From NCBI GenBank assembly GCA_024349245.1, contig JALDNG010000025.1, positions 2,053,001-2,117,000 on the forward strand: 64,000 nt of DNA, in the 5' to 3' direction. The stretch is from Neodontobutis hainanensis. Its lineage: Eukaryota; Chordata; Actinopteri; Gobiiformes; Odontobutidae. The translations under genes and the position numbers were made by a program. Under the pieces are notes generated by a model. The model saw only the letters and a list, made by a program, of their open reading frames with translations. It had not been told where the DNA came from and searched no databases. Positions 1 to 12,468 of this stretch are shown one piece after another. Positions within the stretch are counted from its first letter, which is position 1. Every line of letters begins with the position of its first letter.

Positions 1-949
1 GGCGGACTGCACTACAGCCCCTAAAACACACCTCCAGAGACAGTGCACCTCTCGTGTTCGAGCAAGGGCTCAGGGAGTCTACTCTGCCACATCATGAGAG
101 GCTTTTTCCTGTCACATGGTTCACTAGCACAATACGCGATGAGCACTCATATGGTACTTCCACTGCATTGACACTCTCACTTAATGAATTGGCCAAGATA
201 ATGCATGTTTTACAAACTGTTGTTTAAATAATAAAAAGCAGTAGATGCATCAAAGAATTGTAACTTTTCTGGCTTTATACCCACATAAGCACTAAAGCAG
301 ACAAATACTCCGAGAAACTCAAATGAGACTGCTAACGTTTTATAAATAAGCCATAAGTGTCCTATATAAATGAACATAAATTCAGTTATCTAGGTAGTTC
401 CATGAATTTTCACATACAACATTTTAGGCATGGGATGATATTTGGTTTGAAGGTATACTGTGGTTTGTCACAATTATCACAATAATAAAACCACTGACAC
501 TGTCAAGTTTTATATGTTATTCCTAGTGTGTGGATTAATAAAATGTCTTTCCCCTGTCTTTACACTCAACAGCTTTACTGTAGGATTCGGAGACACGTCA
601 GGTTCTGTCTGTACCAGGACATCAATGTTTAGGTCTATTGGTGGTCAATACTGTTGCTCCGTCTTCAACTGTCTCTGGTCCGGTATCTTGTAAACAAAGT
701 GTCTAGACAGTTTTTCTCTCCTCCCAGCTGAGACAGCACAAAATTCACGGAATGCACTGAAGAAAACATTTACAAAACAGTCTCTTTATTAAAATATTGT
801 GATCGAATGGCATTTAAAGACTTGTTGGTAAAGTTTAGGAGAAGAAGACGAGTAAGAAGTTGAATCTACAATACAATATCATGTTACTATCAAAAGCTGG
901 ATATTTGTGCACTAATTCACTGCTGATTCTTGTTCTTGTCATTTTGTAG
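1..949. other. rtn1 upstream intron, non-coding
   Basis: No exon or RNA gene is recognisable here. The sequence is AT-rich and ends in a good splice acceptor (polypyrimidine tract then TTTGTAG at 943-949) directly before the first visible rtn1 exon. That exon opens in the middle of a codon, so the true first exon of the long isoform must lie to the left of the window. Confidence 0.6.
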
Positions 950-3900
950 ATGACCTAATGACTGGACTCTTTAAGAAGCCGATAAAAGATGAAGACGTGT
1001 ACACTTCCCTGCTGTCCAATCAGAGCTTCTCATCTGGCCGTGAATCCGACTACCTGTCTGAGACCTCCAAGAGCTCCTACGGCTTCTCCAGTGACAGTTC
1101 CAGCTTCAGCTCCAGCAGCAGGAAGACCAACGACCTGCTGGATGACCTGCCCAAACCTCTGCTGGGCTCTGAAAAGACCGAGTCCTACAACTACATGGAC
1201 ATCAGCCGTGGTGAGGAGCACAGCAACAAACACAAGCTCATAGACACAGTGCCTCCCGGACGGGACACGCTGGGCAGCTACATGGACAAGAACCTGGGGA
1301 AAGGCGAGGACGAGGACGAGGAGGATGATGAGGAGAACCTGGGTCCGGCTCTTGGCTCACACTCTTTCCCGTATGTGGAGGAGCCGTCCGATGAGGAGCT
1401 GTCTGACTACCGCTCCTACAGGAACCTGGGGGGCACCCCGCAGGCGAGTCCTGTGAAGATCACCCTGACGGAGTCTAAGACTGCACTGGCCAAGGCTGAG
1501 CCCCAGCAGCACCCCAACCTGACCAGTGTCTTAGACTGTGAGAACGTCCTCAGTGTGGGCTCAAAGGGTGTTCCCACCGTCACCCTGTCAGAGCCCGAGG
1601 ACGAGAGCCCGGCCTCCACTCCCAACGCTTCGCCCACACGTGAGCACTGCCCCGTTAATACTCTGAGGCAACACACAACAAGTAGCAGTAGTAACAGACC
1701 ATTTGAGAAACAAAACATGAATAACTGCCCCAATTATTATCATTATCTTGTATTTCAAGCTTTGTGGAAGTTAATATTGCAATAATGATGAACGTTTTAC
1801 AGACTTTGTAAAAATGCTCATTTTATTTGTAGATAAATAAAATCCTAATCTTTTCTGCACTTTGAGGACAAAACTTCATTACATTGTTTGGTCAAACCAA
1901 AGCAGAGAATAATGCTTTTTTATAGAATATCAAAGGATATCAAAACAAAAGAGAGCAAAAAGGAGATTTGATCATGTGAATAAGTCCCAGTTATTTTCTA
2001 CTCTAAGAAAAATCTGCTTGAATTCTCTGAACAGTGATGCAGTCTCTGATCAGTCTCTGGTACTTGTTGGCCATGTTTATTACTACTTTGTTGCTTGCTA
2101 TGGAATATTCAGGCCTTTGTGAAGACACACTGTTGTGCCAACCTCCAGCTGCTCCACTTTGAGTGCGGTTGTGCCTTGATGTCTTCTGAGAGCCATATAA
2201 GATCTGACTTCAGGGCCAGACTCTGGGCATGTCTGAATTATTCTGACTCAGGTGCAGCAGACACAGAGTCAAGTATGGATGATGTTGGATGATTATATAA
2301 ATAGGTAAAATGAATAAGAAGAATCCTAGACTCTGTTATTAAACTATTTGATCTAAAAATAATTACAAGATTAAAAAAAAGCATAATCAGATTTATTATG
2401 AAATCTTTTATTAATTCTCCCACTATGGTGAGCTAAAGTGAGTGTATCTGTAACAGACACTGCCCTGTATTTTACCATTGTTCCTCTGTTTACATGAGAG
2501 TGTTTCAGCCAATCACAGCTCACAGAAGAAAAGTAACTGACAAAACCAAATGACAGGAGGCTGGAGTTCATGTACTGCACAATGCAAGGGTATGCAATGG
2601 CAACATGAAGTAAAGTCAGTTTGAAATGCTTTGTATTCACATATAAATTTAGTATCATCCAATGTCACAGCCATAGTCATGTTTGTAATGTGAACAAAAA
2701 GCCTAACACTCTTTCTCCATCTTTACTTTAAGCAGAAAAAGACTTCCCAGGCCGTGACATGTTCAAGCCTGACACAGTGAAGCCTGCAGTGTCCAGAGGC
2801 AATGCTGGCTCAAAGGCCAGCAGCAGGGAGCACGACGGGAGCAGTGCAGAGAGCGGAGACTCCGAGATCGAGCTGGTGTCTGAGGAGCCTAACAAGGCCA
2901 ACAGCAACCTGTTCAGCCAGCCGCCAAAGAGCAAGCCCAACAACCCCTTTGACACCTCGCCAGTGGCCAAAGGAGGACTGGGCCTGGCCGGGACCCACGC
3001 CCCTCCCACAGCCTACAGCATTCTGAGGGAGGAGAGAGAGGCTGAGCTTGACAGCGACCTATTCATCGAGTCTGCGTCTGAGGAGAGCCCCAAAAGAGAG
3101 CAGGGCTACACTGGGCCCAAACACGCAGCCGGCCCCCCCTCTCCCCTGGTCCCCAGCACTGCAGCCCCTCGCAATGCTGCAGAGCCGGTGCCAGCCCCGT
3201 CCCTGAGTGCAGAGAAGGCCAAAACCCAGCTAAAAACGGAGGAGGAGAGTCCTGGCAAACCCAAACCCCCCACCGCCGCTGTGCAGCCAGAGGTGCGCTC
3301 AGATAAACCTCCAGTAGACGACATGTACTCGCACAGTCACGAGGGAAAGGGAGGCCTCATCAAACCTACTGCCGCCTTTTTCTTTTATGGATTTAACAAA
3401 CAAAAAGGTAAATGCTACTCATTCTACCGCTGCACTCACGTCCACTACTTTACCTAAAACACTTAACTATGAATTGTGATTTAGATTTCCACTTTCCAAT
3501 AAAATATAGAGAGATATAAAGAGATCCAGTTCCCCAGATGGTCACACTGGAGTTAGTCATGTTCTTAGATGTTTTAAAACTGTAACAGACTAACTGATGT
3601 GCAGCACCACAATGGATATAGAATATTTTTGCATTTCAAGCGACCTTTGTGAATTCTGATGTTGCAGTAACTATAATATTTTAGTCATTGTAGATAATTA
3701 GATTATTACCCTTCCCTCTCTGTATTTTAATGAGTGCTGACTTTACAGAAATAAGCTGACATAAGCATTTGGAGTAAGTACTTTTTATGCCAGTAGTATA
3801 CTTAGGGATGGAATAGTGCGAGTGAATGAAACTGATTCTGAAGTCTGTTTGTTTACATCTGTGAGGCTACCTCTTACACTATTTCCTTGACATTGATGTT

Positions 3901-6900
3901 GATATTAAAGGAGGTGTTTTTTTTTTTTTTTGTTTTTTTTTGAGGAGGGGTGTGGAAGTGGTGCTTTTTGGAGCTATGCTGCCCCCTGATGGCACAAAGA
4001 GGGCACATATTTGAATGAGAAATGTTGAATAAATTCACATAAAGGCAATAAAGATGAAAGCTCTGAAACAAGACTACCTACAAGCTCCGAGGAAGCGCAA
4101 ATAGAAAGTTTGCTGTACCTGAGGATCTGTCTTCTTTTGTCACTCCTAGCTGCAGGAGTTAAGGCTGGATAAACTGCTCATTTGATGTGTGTTTGGACAT
4201 TTGGGTTGTGTCAGTATTTCTGTCATTGTAAACAGTTGGATCATGTAATCCCACCATGCCAAAAGTGGGGCACATAGTGACTCCAAGATCAATAAAAGAC
4301 TGTACTGATCGTAGTCGTTTTGAAACGCTTGCATACACAAACAGACAAACGCTCCTCTTGTGTTTTCAGAAGGTTCTGGAAACACTCAAAAGCAGGTCAC
4401 TTGTCTTGGTGCGCCACTAGAGGGCACAGCACTCCACAGTCAGTGCTGTGGAGGAGAAGGATTTGTTATGAAAATACTCGGTGCACCTTCACATCAGTTG
4501 CCGTAGCAACAGTGATGATGAGCCTGGTGAGTGGGTGGTGGAGAGATGATCATGCTGAGCATTGGGGTGTGGCCCGTCATGGCTGCAGTGAGCAGAAGGT
4601 GTGGAAGGGACAGATAATGACTGGTCAAAATGACGTCACCTTTTTAAAGCTCCTTTTCATTCCAAATACAGCTGGAGGAAGAAGAAGCCAAAATGTTTTA
4701 ACACATCCTGAAGGGGCAGCTGTGTAGTCTGGATCAATTATTTACATACAGGCACTTAAGGCTCTGGAATAATCTCTGAGTCAGAGTGAAACAGCTATTT
4801 TCACTAGTGCTGTCTGGCTATAAAAAATAACAGCACTGGATGTTTGCCACATGTCTGTTTAGTAAGGCTCATATCTAGCCTCACTCTGGACAAAAGCAAT
4901 GTTTCTGTTCTGAAGATGACATCAGAATTCTCAACCAGCCGCTGCTGACGCTCTTTCTTTGTAATCCATGTTCCACACATAGATAGTAAATAATAGTATA
5001 ATAGATAGTTCCACATCTAACCTCTGCTGTAGAGACTGGGATCAAACTCCCTCACTGTGACTGTGACCATCACCATCAGTCTGCTTTTACTGTTTCTATC
5101 TAAAACATGTGCACCATCCCCTTTTATCTGATCCTCCGGCCGACAGTGCCTTTCTGTCACTCCCAAGGCTCTTAATCATTGCGTGGCTGCTTTGCTGCAG
5201 AGCTAACTGTGCTGTGGTGTTTACAATCTGACCACCCTCCCCCATACATATTGCACTTGAGCTGGTCTGCTCTCGCAGCATCAGCGCAGCCTCACAGCGT
5301 CAGTTTGCATGTTCCATGAGCCCGCTGCTCCTCAGAAGCCTTTCTCCCTCCCTCCCTCCACTCTACTGCCATCTGAGCGTCTTCTCCACCATTCATGCTT
5401 TTCTGCGATAGTCGCTGGTGCTACAGAGGGTCCTACAGAAGCCGACTGCAGAAAAGAAATAGCGAGTAGAGGGAGAGATCAGCAGCATGCAGGCAACTGC
5501 CGACACCAGCAAGAAGGACGGCTCCTGGAGCAGCTGGAAGGGCCAGGGTACGTTTGTGCTCTCAGACAGACTGCATGGGGAGACTCCATCATTATAGCTG
5601 TCCACTCTGTGTCTGTTTGCTTTGTGTACACTGCATCTTTGTATATATTCATTTACATGCGTCTTTTTTCACACGGACACACTCGGCCACAGATTTAGGT
5701 AGGTACGGGGGTGGGGACTGGGTGATGCACAATGCACAGATGCCGGGTGGGAGCCATCTGTTTTGGGTGTGCCACATGTAAAGGCTGATGTGGACTAGGC
5801 GTGTCCTACCCTCCTTGTTAGCTGTAGCATACAGAGAAGCTGCTCTGTTTTTGTTTAGGGAGGAAGCTGAGCATCAGGACAGACAGTCTCCATGGTAACC
5901 TGGGCACACCCATCCTCATTACATCAGCCCTTCTCTGTCGCTGCCATAGCACTGCGCAGAGAAAAGCATCCTCCATCTGTAGGTTTGCAGAGACACTTGG
6001 CTCCTCTTGAGCTGAGAGAAGATGGCGCCTCAGTCTCTCTCTGACATGTTATTATTAGCCATCTTCTTATATTTAGAATTATCAGTGTGAACTTATGATG
6101 TTTGCCAACCCTCTCTGTCTCAGTGTTTAAGGAATGCTGATTCAGGACTGCAGTACAGCATCACCTTGGACCTGTGGACAGTTCTCTGTTTAACCACTGC
6201 TGCTGTCACCCAGCCTCAGGAGACAGTCAATAATGATGTAGGAATCAGGGAACCTACACATCTAAGTTTTCAGGTTCTGGCTTCAGATTGTAGCAAGAGT
6301 TGGGCCAGAGCTTTATAATACTTATAATACTGGACAGTGTGCTGATGTGAGAAGATTTGACAACAGAAATATTTGAATTTTTATTATAAATGTGAACCTA
6401 TTTAAGAATTTCTGGGAATTAAAAATTAGACCATGTGTTTCAAAGAGACCTGTATAAATAAAGGAATGAAAAAAATAGACATTAAGGCTGTGGTGCTGTA
6501 TAAAAATATATGAATATAAAAACAGTATTTCATGTCCCTTTGAGCTCTTAAAACCTACTTCAATAAGCTCCACTGTGAATTCAGCTAAGGGTTCATGCTC
6601 ATTCAAATTATGGCTTGTTTATAGGTTACATATATACTGGTATACAGGCTAAAATGCCTTTACTGCTGCTCCCTGCTTTTTGTTTGATTGCTGAAAAAAA
6701 ATCACAGGGATTGGTTTGAGATCAGTAGATTGGCATTGGCAGACTCTCTCTCTGTGCTACTCTGAACATCTGAGTTATGGATTTTATTTTACTGTTTCTG
6801 TGATAATGGGGACAACAGGACATTTTCAGAGACAGTCTCCATTTAATGAGCAGATCAAAAAAAAAAAAGATTTAGCCAGTAGCATGTGTCAGAACAGAAC

Positions 6901-9900
6901 AATGCCCTGTTACTACCTTAACATTTGAGCATCAGAAAGACAATATTACACTCCAGATACTCCACATGTCTGAATATACCAGAATGACATACATGTACTC
7001 TTTAATAACAAAAACATATATGTGGATAAGATTTAAAATAAGACCACTGTCCTCAGCCTTTATGGGATATTTCAGAAATGAAGAAAAGTGGGGCGGTGCA
7101 ATTTTTGGACCCGTCAGTTTAGACAGCACAAAGAAGAAAAGGGGAGGGGCTTGAGGATGAACTTACACCTGGCAGGAACAGAAATGAGCCCACGTGAACT
7201 ATATTTTGAGTACTGATATTAATAGTGTAAATGAGGCTAAATGATTTGAAGCGGGGATTTGTGTTTGTCAGTCACACTTTAGTGTGTTTAAGTCAGGGCT
7301 GACCTGTAAGTATCCCGACTCAGCTCTTCTGTGTTGGTCTGTGGGCTGCAGCTGCTTCTCCACCATTCAGATCAAATAAATGTGTCCCTGTTCCCAGTTG
7401 TTCTCCTCTGCTCAGTGAGCAAGAAAATGGAGCACGGTAACTATGGTAACTGCATCAGGCAGGTGCTCAGCAGCAGCGCTGCCTCTCAAGCATTTTAATG
7501 GAGCACTGAAATATGGCTACAGTCTGTGGGCAGACTTTCATCTGTACAGATTCAGGTTCCTCTTCCTCCATCAGCAGTGTGCTCTGTGTTTTTGTGTAGT
7601 GTTGTCTCATGTCAGTGCTGCCAAGGCCCACAGTCAGTGTTTTTCTTTGGCAACCGCACCCCAAAGACCCCCTCTTCCTCTTTCCCAACACAAGGGGCTG
7701 ATTGGCTGCTGTATGTGTGGCCCCGCCCCTTCATTTCTGGGGACATCCCCTCCCATGCTCTGCTTTTGTCTGTGGATAAAGCAGCTGTCTTTTTCCCTGT
7801 CCGCCATGGGAGCCTCAGGTCAGTACTGCTTCTGCCAACAGCTTTAGCCTGCACATGCCGCGTATGTCTGCCCACACCAGCCTCAGGTCGGTACTGTCTG
7901 CTGTGTTACCTGTGTGAGAGCATGTGTGTCCAGAGCAGGACCATGTTGTCTCTGAAGGAGTGCTGTGTTTGAGTAGAGCTGCTGTTGTTCTTCTCTTTCT
8001 ACTGCTCTGAGAGTTAGCACTGTAGAAGCACTGATTCATTCAGCCACAATGACATGTTGGGTGCTTTGGCATCCACAAGATGCCTTTGGTACAGAGTAAA
8101 GATGGCCGTCATCACTATGCTGGTCACAGCTCCAGGGCTAAAATTAGAGCAAGCAGCAGACAGCTCAAGAGAGTTAGAGAAACACCCGAGAGACTTGTGC
8201 ATGACGAGGGAAAAGAAAGTCTCTTGATGTGAGATTTTCAGGTGATGCTTCACACAAAGGTCAAACAGCAGGGCCACAGATACTGTATCTAGCTCCAATA
8301 TCCATTTTCAGAGTGTGCAGATGTAATGCTACACCCACATCTCTGTCATCTTCACTGAGAGATTAAAATTACAGGATCTATCGCCCAAACAGTGAAAGCT
8401 GCGGGAAAAAATCCTGCTGCTACATTTTCCAGTATAACGTTGATATTTCAGTATCTGTAATGACACAGCAGTTGTGTTTGTTCAGCTTCTTGATGCTTCG
8501 TCACTGACCACAGCGTTGCTTGTTTGTCCAGGTCACATTATCTGTGAAGCACTGATAGTGCTTCTATTTCTGCTGTAGCCTTCAGGGAGCAGAGGTCAAT
8601 CATTAAATGTGTTGTGTGAACAGCAATGCTGCAGGTGTACATTCATATTTGTGTATGTGTGAGAAGAGTCTAGGTGTGAGCTATGATGAACACAGTTCTC
8701 ACTCTAACCTAAGCAGACACTTGGTTAGAAGAAGCTGGGTTAAAACTGTCACGTGACTGCTGCAGTTCTCTGAGGACTGGCTTGTGAACAGTTTCCAGTT
8801 CTTTGACCCAATTGTGTGGTGTGTAGTAGGCTGTGGCCTAATCTACTTTAAAAAGGAGCTGTAATAGAAGGCTGCATGTCCCCCAGCAAAAGGTCAGGTC
8901 ATGGTCCTAACTGTGTCTCTGCCCCTGCAGCAATCGACCTGCTCTACTGGAGGAATGTCAAGCAGTCCGGGGCCGTGTTCAGCGGTGTGCTCCTGCTGCT
9001 ATTCTCCCTGACCCAGTTCAGTGTGGTCAGTGTCGGAGCATACTTAGCACTGGCTGCTCTCTCTGCCACCATCAGCTTCAGAATCTACAAGTCTGTGCTC
9101 CAGGCCGTGCAGAAAACCGATGAGGGGCATCCATTCAAGTGAGTCCATGTTGGGTTCAATCTGTTCACATATCACTTCTACAAATTATTCTGTACTTTTT
9201 ATATTGATTCCAAAATCTCTATTCTATTCTTGACATTAGTGATCAGATACTTAGTATGACAGACTGCAACATATCATCTTTAACCTCATTAGAAACATCA
9301 CACAGAGAGTAACACGAGGGTCGGCTCGAGGAGACTGTGTTGTTCCTCTAAGGAAAAGCACATTTAGTCAGAGTGCCTTTTCGGTCAGAGGAGCTCAGGA
9401 GTGGAACTCTGTTCCTCAGAGCATCAGAGATCTCCCCACATACACTCTGTTCAAAAATCATCTAAAACACTGGCTTATAACAAATCAGACATGTCAACAT
9501 TAATAAGATTATGTAACTTCTCTCAACCCAACCTGTTGCCACTTGTCTTGTTGTGTAAATGTATATAATAATATTATTATTAGCATTTTTTATTATTATT
9601 AGCATTTTCTTTTTCCTTGTCTTCAACATAATTTTTGTTTTATAGTAAACCTGTATATTGTATTTAGCAATAGGTTTTGAAGTGTTTGTTTTATTACTTT
9701 TTATTGTATTGTTCTATGTAATCTTTTTATTGTGTTTTTAGGTAGACAATTTTAAGATCTGTCCAGGGACAACGGATGAAAAATAGCCTTTTTGGCTAAT
9801 TCTGGTGCATTTACAGCAATGTTAATTAATGTACACTGTCCATGTCAAATAAACCAATTGTATCTAAAAAACAGTTTTACATTAGATGAGAATTAAAGCA

Positions 9901-10945
9901 TATAGAGGCTGTGATTGGCCGTTTCTCTGTAGCGTCCTCTCACTAACCAACTCGTAGGATAATGACTACCATTTGGAATCAATGCTAGTAGTGGTGCTGA
10001 AACCTTTTGAATTAACAGATTGCACATGCATTTTTACCTTCTCTGCTCTGTCCTTTCTAGAACCTACCTGGAGATGGAGATTACTCTGTCCCAGGACCAG
10101 ATCAGTAAATATGCTGACAAATTCCTGCTGTACACCAACACCTGTATGAAAGAGCTGCGCAGGCTGTTCCTCGTACAAGATCTGGTCGACTCATTGAAGG
10201 TCTGCCTCACTCACAACCAATTTACTGAATATCTTTCAGCTTTAGGTCTTTACTGAACTCAAATATGTCATGTATGTTTGTTTTAGTTTGCTGTTCTAAT
10301 GTGGCTCCTGACCTATGTGGGTGCCCTCTTCAACGGCCTGACACTGCTCATCCTAGGTTGTAACCAGTTTGCTTTCACAGTTTACCTAGATACGTTTTAA
10401 GGTTTTACAGAGCTGACCCAAGTGTTCTGCCATTAACATTCATCTGTCATTCCAGCTGTGGTCTCCATGTTTACCATGCCAGTGGTTTATGAGAAACATC
10501 AGGTAGGATAACTAGTTGCAGTCTTTGAACTCAGTCTATACTGGTCAAATTAAAATTTTCTGTTTTGATTTCAGGCACAGATTGATCAATATGTTGGATT
10601 AATACGGACACATGTCAACAGTGTGGTGGGAAAGTGAGTGTACGCACGGGTCACAGAACACTTGATATCCAGTTGCAGTATTTCTGCTCGCTAGTCAAGG
10701 GCAGCAGTAAGGTCCCAGTTCTCTGCACTGTAAGGTCTCTTTGTTTCAGGCCCACAACACTTAAGGTCTTCTGCCCTTTACAGTTTTTAAAACACAGTAG
10801 ACTAATCTTCAATCTTAAACATGTGCATTTTACAGTTTGGGAACTGATAATTTATGGTTATTTCTTTTATAAAGGCATTAAGGTAGTGTTTTCTGTGTTT
10901 AGAATCCAAGCCAAGATTCCAGGAGCCAAGAGAAAGGAGGAGTAG
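950..10945 (+). CDS. rtn1: Reticulon 1, long isoform (5' end missing)
   Basis: Reticulons are ER membrane proteins that bend tubules and are abundant in neurons. Coding exons: 950-1639, 2736-3407, 8931-9138, 10061-10199, 10287-10356, 10456-10502, 10575-10633, 10903-10945; all phases agree. The first two exons encode an acidic, Ser/Pro-rich cytosolic region with short blocks known from RTN1: PVKITLTE, VPTVTLSEPEDESP, SSAESGDSEIELVSEEP, YSILREEREAELDSDL and SASEESPKREQ. From AIDLLYW onward comes the reticulon homology domain: one long hydrophobic hairpin in exon 8931-9138, a hydrophilic loop, and a second hairpin across 10287-10502. The protein ends KRKEE, which fits a KxKxx ER retrieval signal. 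Assignment to RTN1 rather than RTN3 or RTN4 rests on the KTDEGHPFK and KIQAKIPGAKR blocks. Whether it is the rtn1a or rtn1b fish duplicate cannot be told. Confidence 0.93.
5200..5486 (+). promoter_or_regulatory. rtn1: Likely promoter and 5'UTR of the RTN1-C isoform
   Basis: Inferred only from its place just before the RTN1-C start codon. The segment is richer in GC and pyrimidine tracts (CTCCCTCCCTCCCTCC near 5345) than the surrounding intron. I see no clear TATA box, and the start site cannot be read from sequence. Confidence 0.4.
5487..5547 (+). CDS. rtn1: Alternative first exon of the short RTN1-C isoform
   Basis: ATG at 5487 opens 20 codons (MQATADTSKKDGSWSSWKGQ) followed by one extra base and a GT donor at 5548. 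This phase matches the acceptor at 8931 exactly, giving ...WKGQ-AIDLLYW. Human RTN1-C also starts MQATAD and has a short unique leader joined at the same point, from memory of that protein. The exon lies in the 5.5 kb intron between the acidic exons and the reticulon domain, so a second promoter must lie just upstream. Confidence 0.9.
9265..9870 (+). mobile_element. 3' fragment of a non-LTR retrotransposon
   Basis: Positions about 9285-9500 translate to the usual carboxyl end of fish LINE reverse transcriptases, with blocks such as VPLRKSTFSQSAFSVRG and WNSVPQSIRDLPTYTLF, then a stop and an AT-rich 3' tail to about 9870. It is 5'-truncated and lies sense to rtn1 in the intron before exon 10061. 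The clade (L2/Rex-like) is not certain. Confidence 0.7.
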
Positions 10946-11345
10946 GGCTGTGAGTCCAGCTCAGAGACGAACCACTCTCTTACTGCTGAAGTCTACTCAC
11001 CATCTGTGGGACACAGTGCTGTGTCATCTTGGTGTTAAAAGCATCTACTGCAAAAGCTGTCACCTGTCTGTAGCAGTTTCTTACACTGTCACAAGTACAT
11101 ATTCCTCTTTTAGATAGTCACAACTTGAAACAAAACAAACTTTTTGTGTTGCATATGAAGTGCATGAAGTCAAGCCTTGGGTGAAATATTTGAACTTTTG
11201 TGCAGTTTTTGCTAAATTTTTTTCTTTGCAGTGCTTCCCACAAACTGTAATGTCAGGCCCTAAAAGCAAAATGCCCACAGACATGCTCTGCTGCCAATGG
11301 TAAAAAAAAAAAAACATGTTTCTGTTTGCAAATGTGGCTTCTCTC

Positions 11346-11417
11346 AGTGTGTGTGTGTGTGTGTGTGTATGTGTATATATATATATATATGCACACACAC
11401 ACACACACACACACACA
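11346..11417. repeat. GT-TA-CA compound microsatellite, near-palindromic
   Basis: A (GT)n run is followed by (TA)n and then (CA)n, so the outer arms are complementary and can fold back. It lies in the likely rtn1 3'UTR. Confidence 0.9.
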
Positions 11418-11768
11418 GCTCTGGAAAAAATATTTTATCTAGCAATCAGCATCTCTACAAGTATGGAAGCCATTTCATTCCAATGTCTGTTGAATCCCAA
11501 CACAGGCACACCTCATTCTACTGACTGAAATGCTGATTAGGTGATCACCTGAACCAAAGCTTATTTAATATGGAAAAATAAAAATACAAAAACAAATCTG
11601 TGGTCATCACCATCTCCTCAAATAAATCCTCTATCAGTAGTTTATCAGTAGTAGTTGTCAGTAGTTTATAGAACAAAACAAAAATGCAAATTTTACCCAA
11701 AAACATACCTAGTAAAACCAGAGAAACTGATAATTTTGCAGTGGTCTTTTAATTTTTTCCAGAGCGCT

Positions 11769-11772
<4 letters not shown>

Positions 11773-11852
<80 letters not shown>
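11773..11852. repeat. (TA)n microsatellite, about 80 bp
   Basis: Uninterrupted alternating TA downstream of rtn1. The open frames crossing it are artefacts of the repeat. Confidence 0.95.
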
Positions 11853-11855
<3 letters not shown>

Positions 11856-12468
11856 TTATTTCCTTTTGTTGATGTTCCAAAGCACAAAATAATTGAATAA
11901 CCATCTTAAATGTGGTAACTATAAGGTTTTGTTTTTGTATACCATAAGCAACAATCCACGCACTCTGTTGTAGGTACTGGTGCACTACTATGATGACAAG
12001 AAGTATCTGGTGATATTTAGCTTGTTTGAATAACTGTCCAACTTTGTACTATGTTTAACTATACTCTGTAGTTCTTTAGACCCTGGACTCTAACTATTTG
12101 CACTTACATTATGTATTTAATTACAAGAATAAGAAAATAAATGTACCCTGGTGTATAAGAGCTCCTGAGTCCAAGTGTATAGCCAGTGTAAGAGAAGACA
12201 TCTGTACAGCATTCACAGCACACACTGTCTCTCTTGTGTTACAACCTACAATTTTAATGAATCACTGCCTAAGCATTTTCACATCAATGTTTGGTTTAAT
12301 TCCATGAACCTAAACAGTACTTTAAAACAAAAGTCTAGTTGCGTATGAATGCCACAACAATACAAAACAGTATCAACCAAAAATAAAGAAATGTATAATA
12401 AGGCTGTAGCTGTAACAAACTAAAACATTATAAAAAAGAACATCTTAAACTCTTTTTAACAGTAGTTT

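Larger units (their letters stand above)
3408..8930. other. Large rtn1 intron apart from the RTN1-C exon
   Basis: The intron begins with GT at 3408 and ends with CCCCTGCAG at 8922-8930. Apart from the RTN1-C exon at 5487-5547 I see no coding exon. A poly-T run with one G lies near 3917-3940. The 7440-7970 stretch is locally GC-rich with open frames on both strands, but no splice or homology evidence makes it a gene. Confidence 0.55.
10946..12468. other. rtn1 3'UTR and convergent intergenic region
   Basis: This 1.5 kb lies between the stop codons of two convergent genes, rtn1 (plus) and tdrd9 (minus). It should hold both 3'UTRs. AATAAA on the plus strand occurs several times, including near 12136, and is a possible rtn1 polyadenylation signal. 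ATTAAA-like signals on the minus strand near 12115 and 12250 could serve tdrd9. Two microsatellite tracts sit inside. Confidence 0.5.

Noticed and set aside
5309..5698. 129-codon plus-strand frame covering the RTN1-C exon
   Set aside because: It is in a different frame from the MQATAD leader, and that leader's frame is the one supported by splicing and homology.
7440..7972. Overlapping open frames up to 148 codons in the rtn1 intron
   Set aside because: No similarity to any family I know, no matched splice sites, and open frames on both strands at once, as expected from a GC-rich intron patch.
11655..11985. Frames rich in Tyr-Ile repeats
   Set aside because: Produced by the (TA)n microsatellite.
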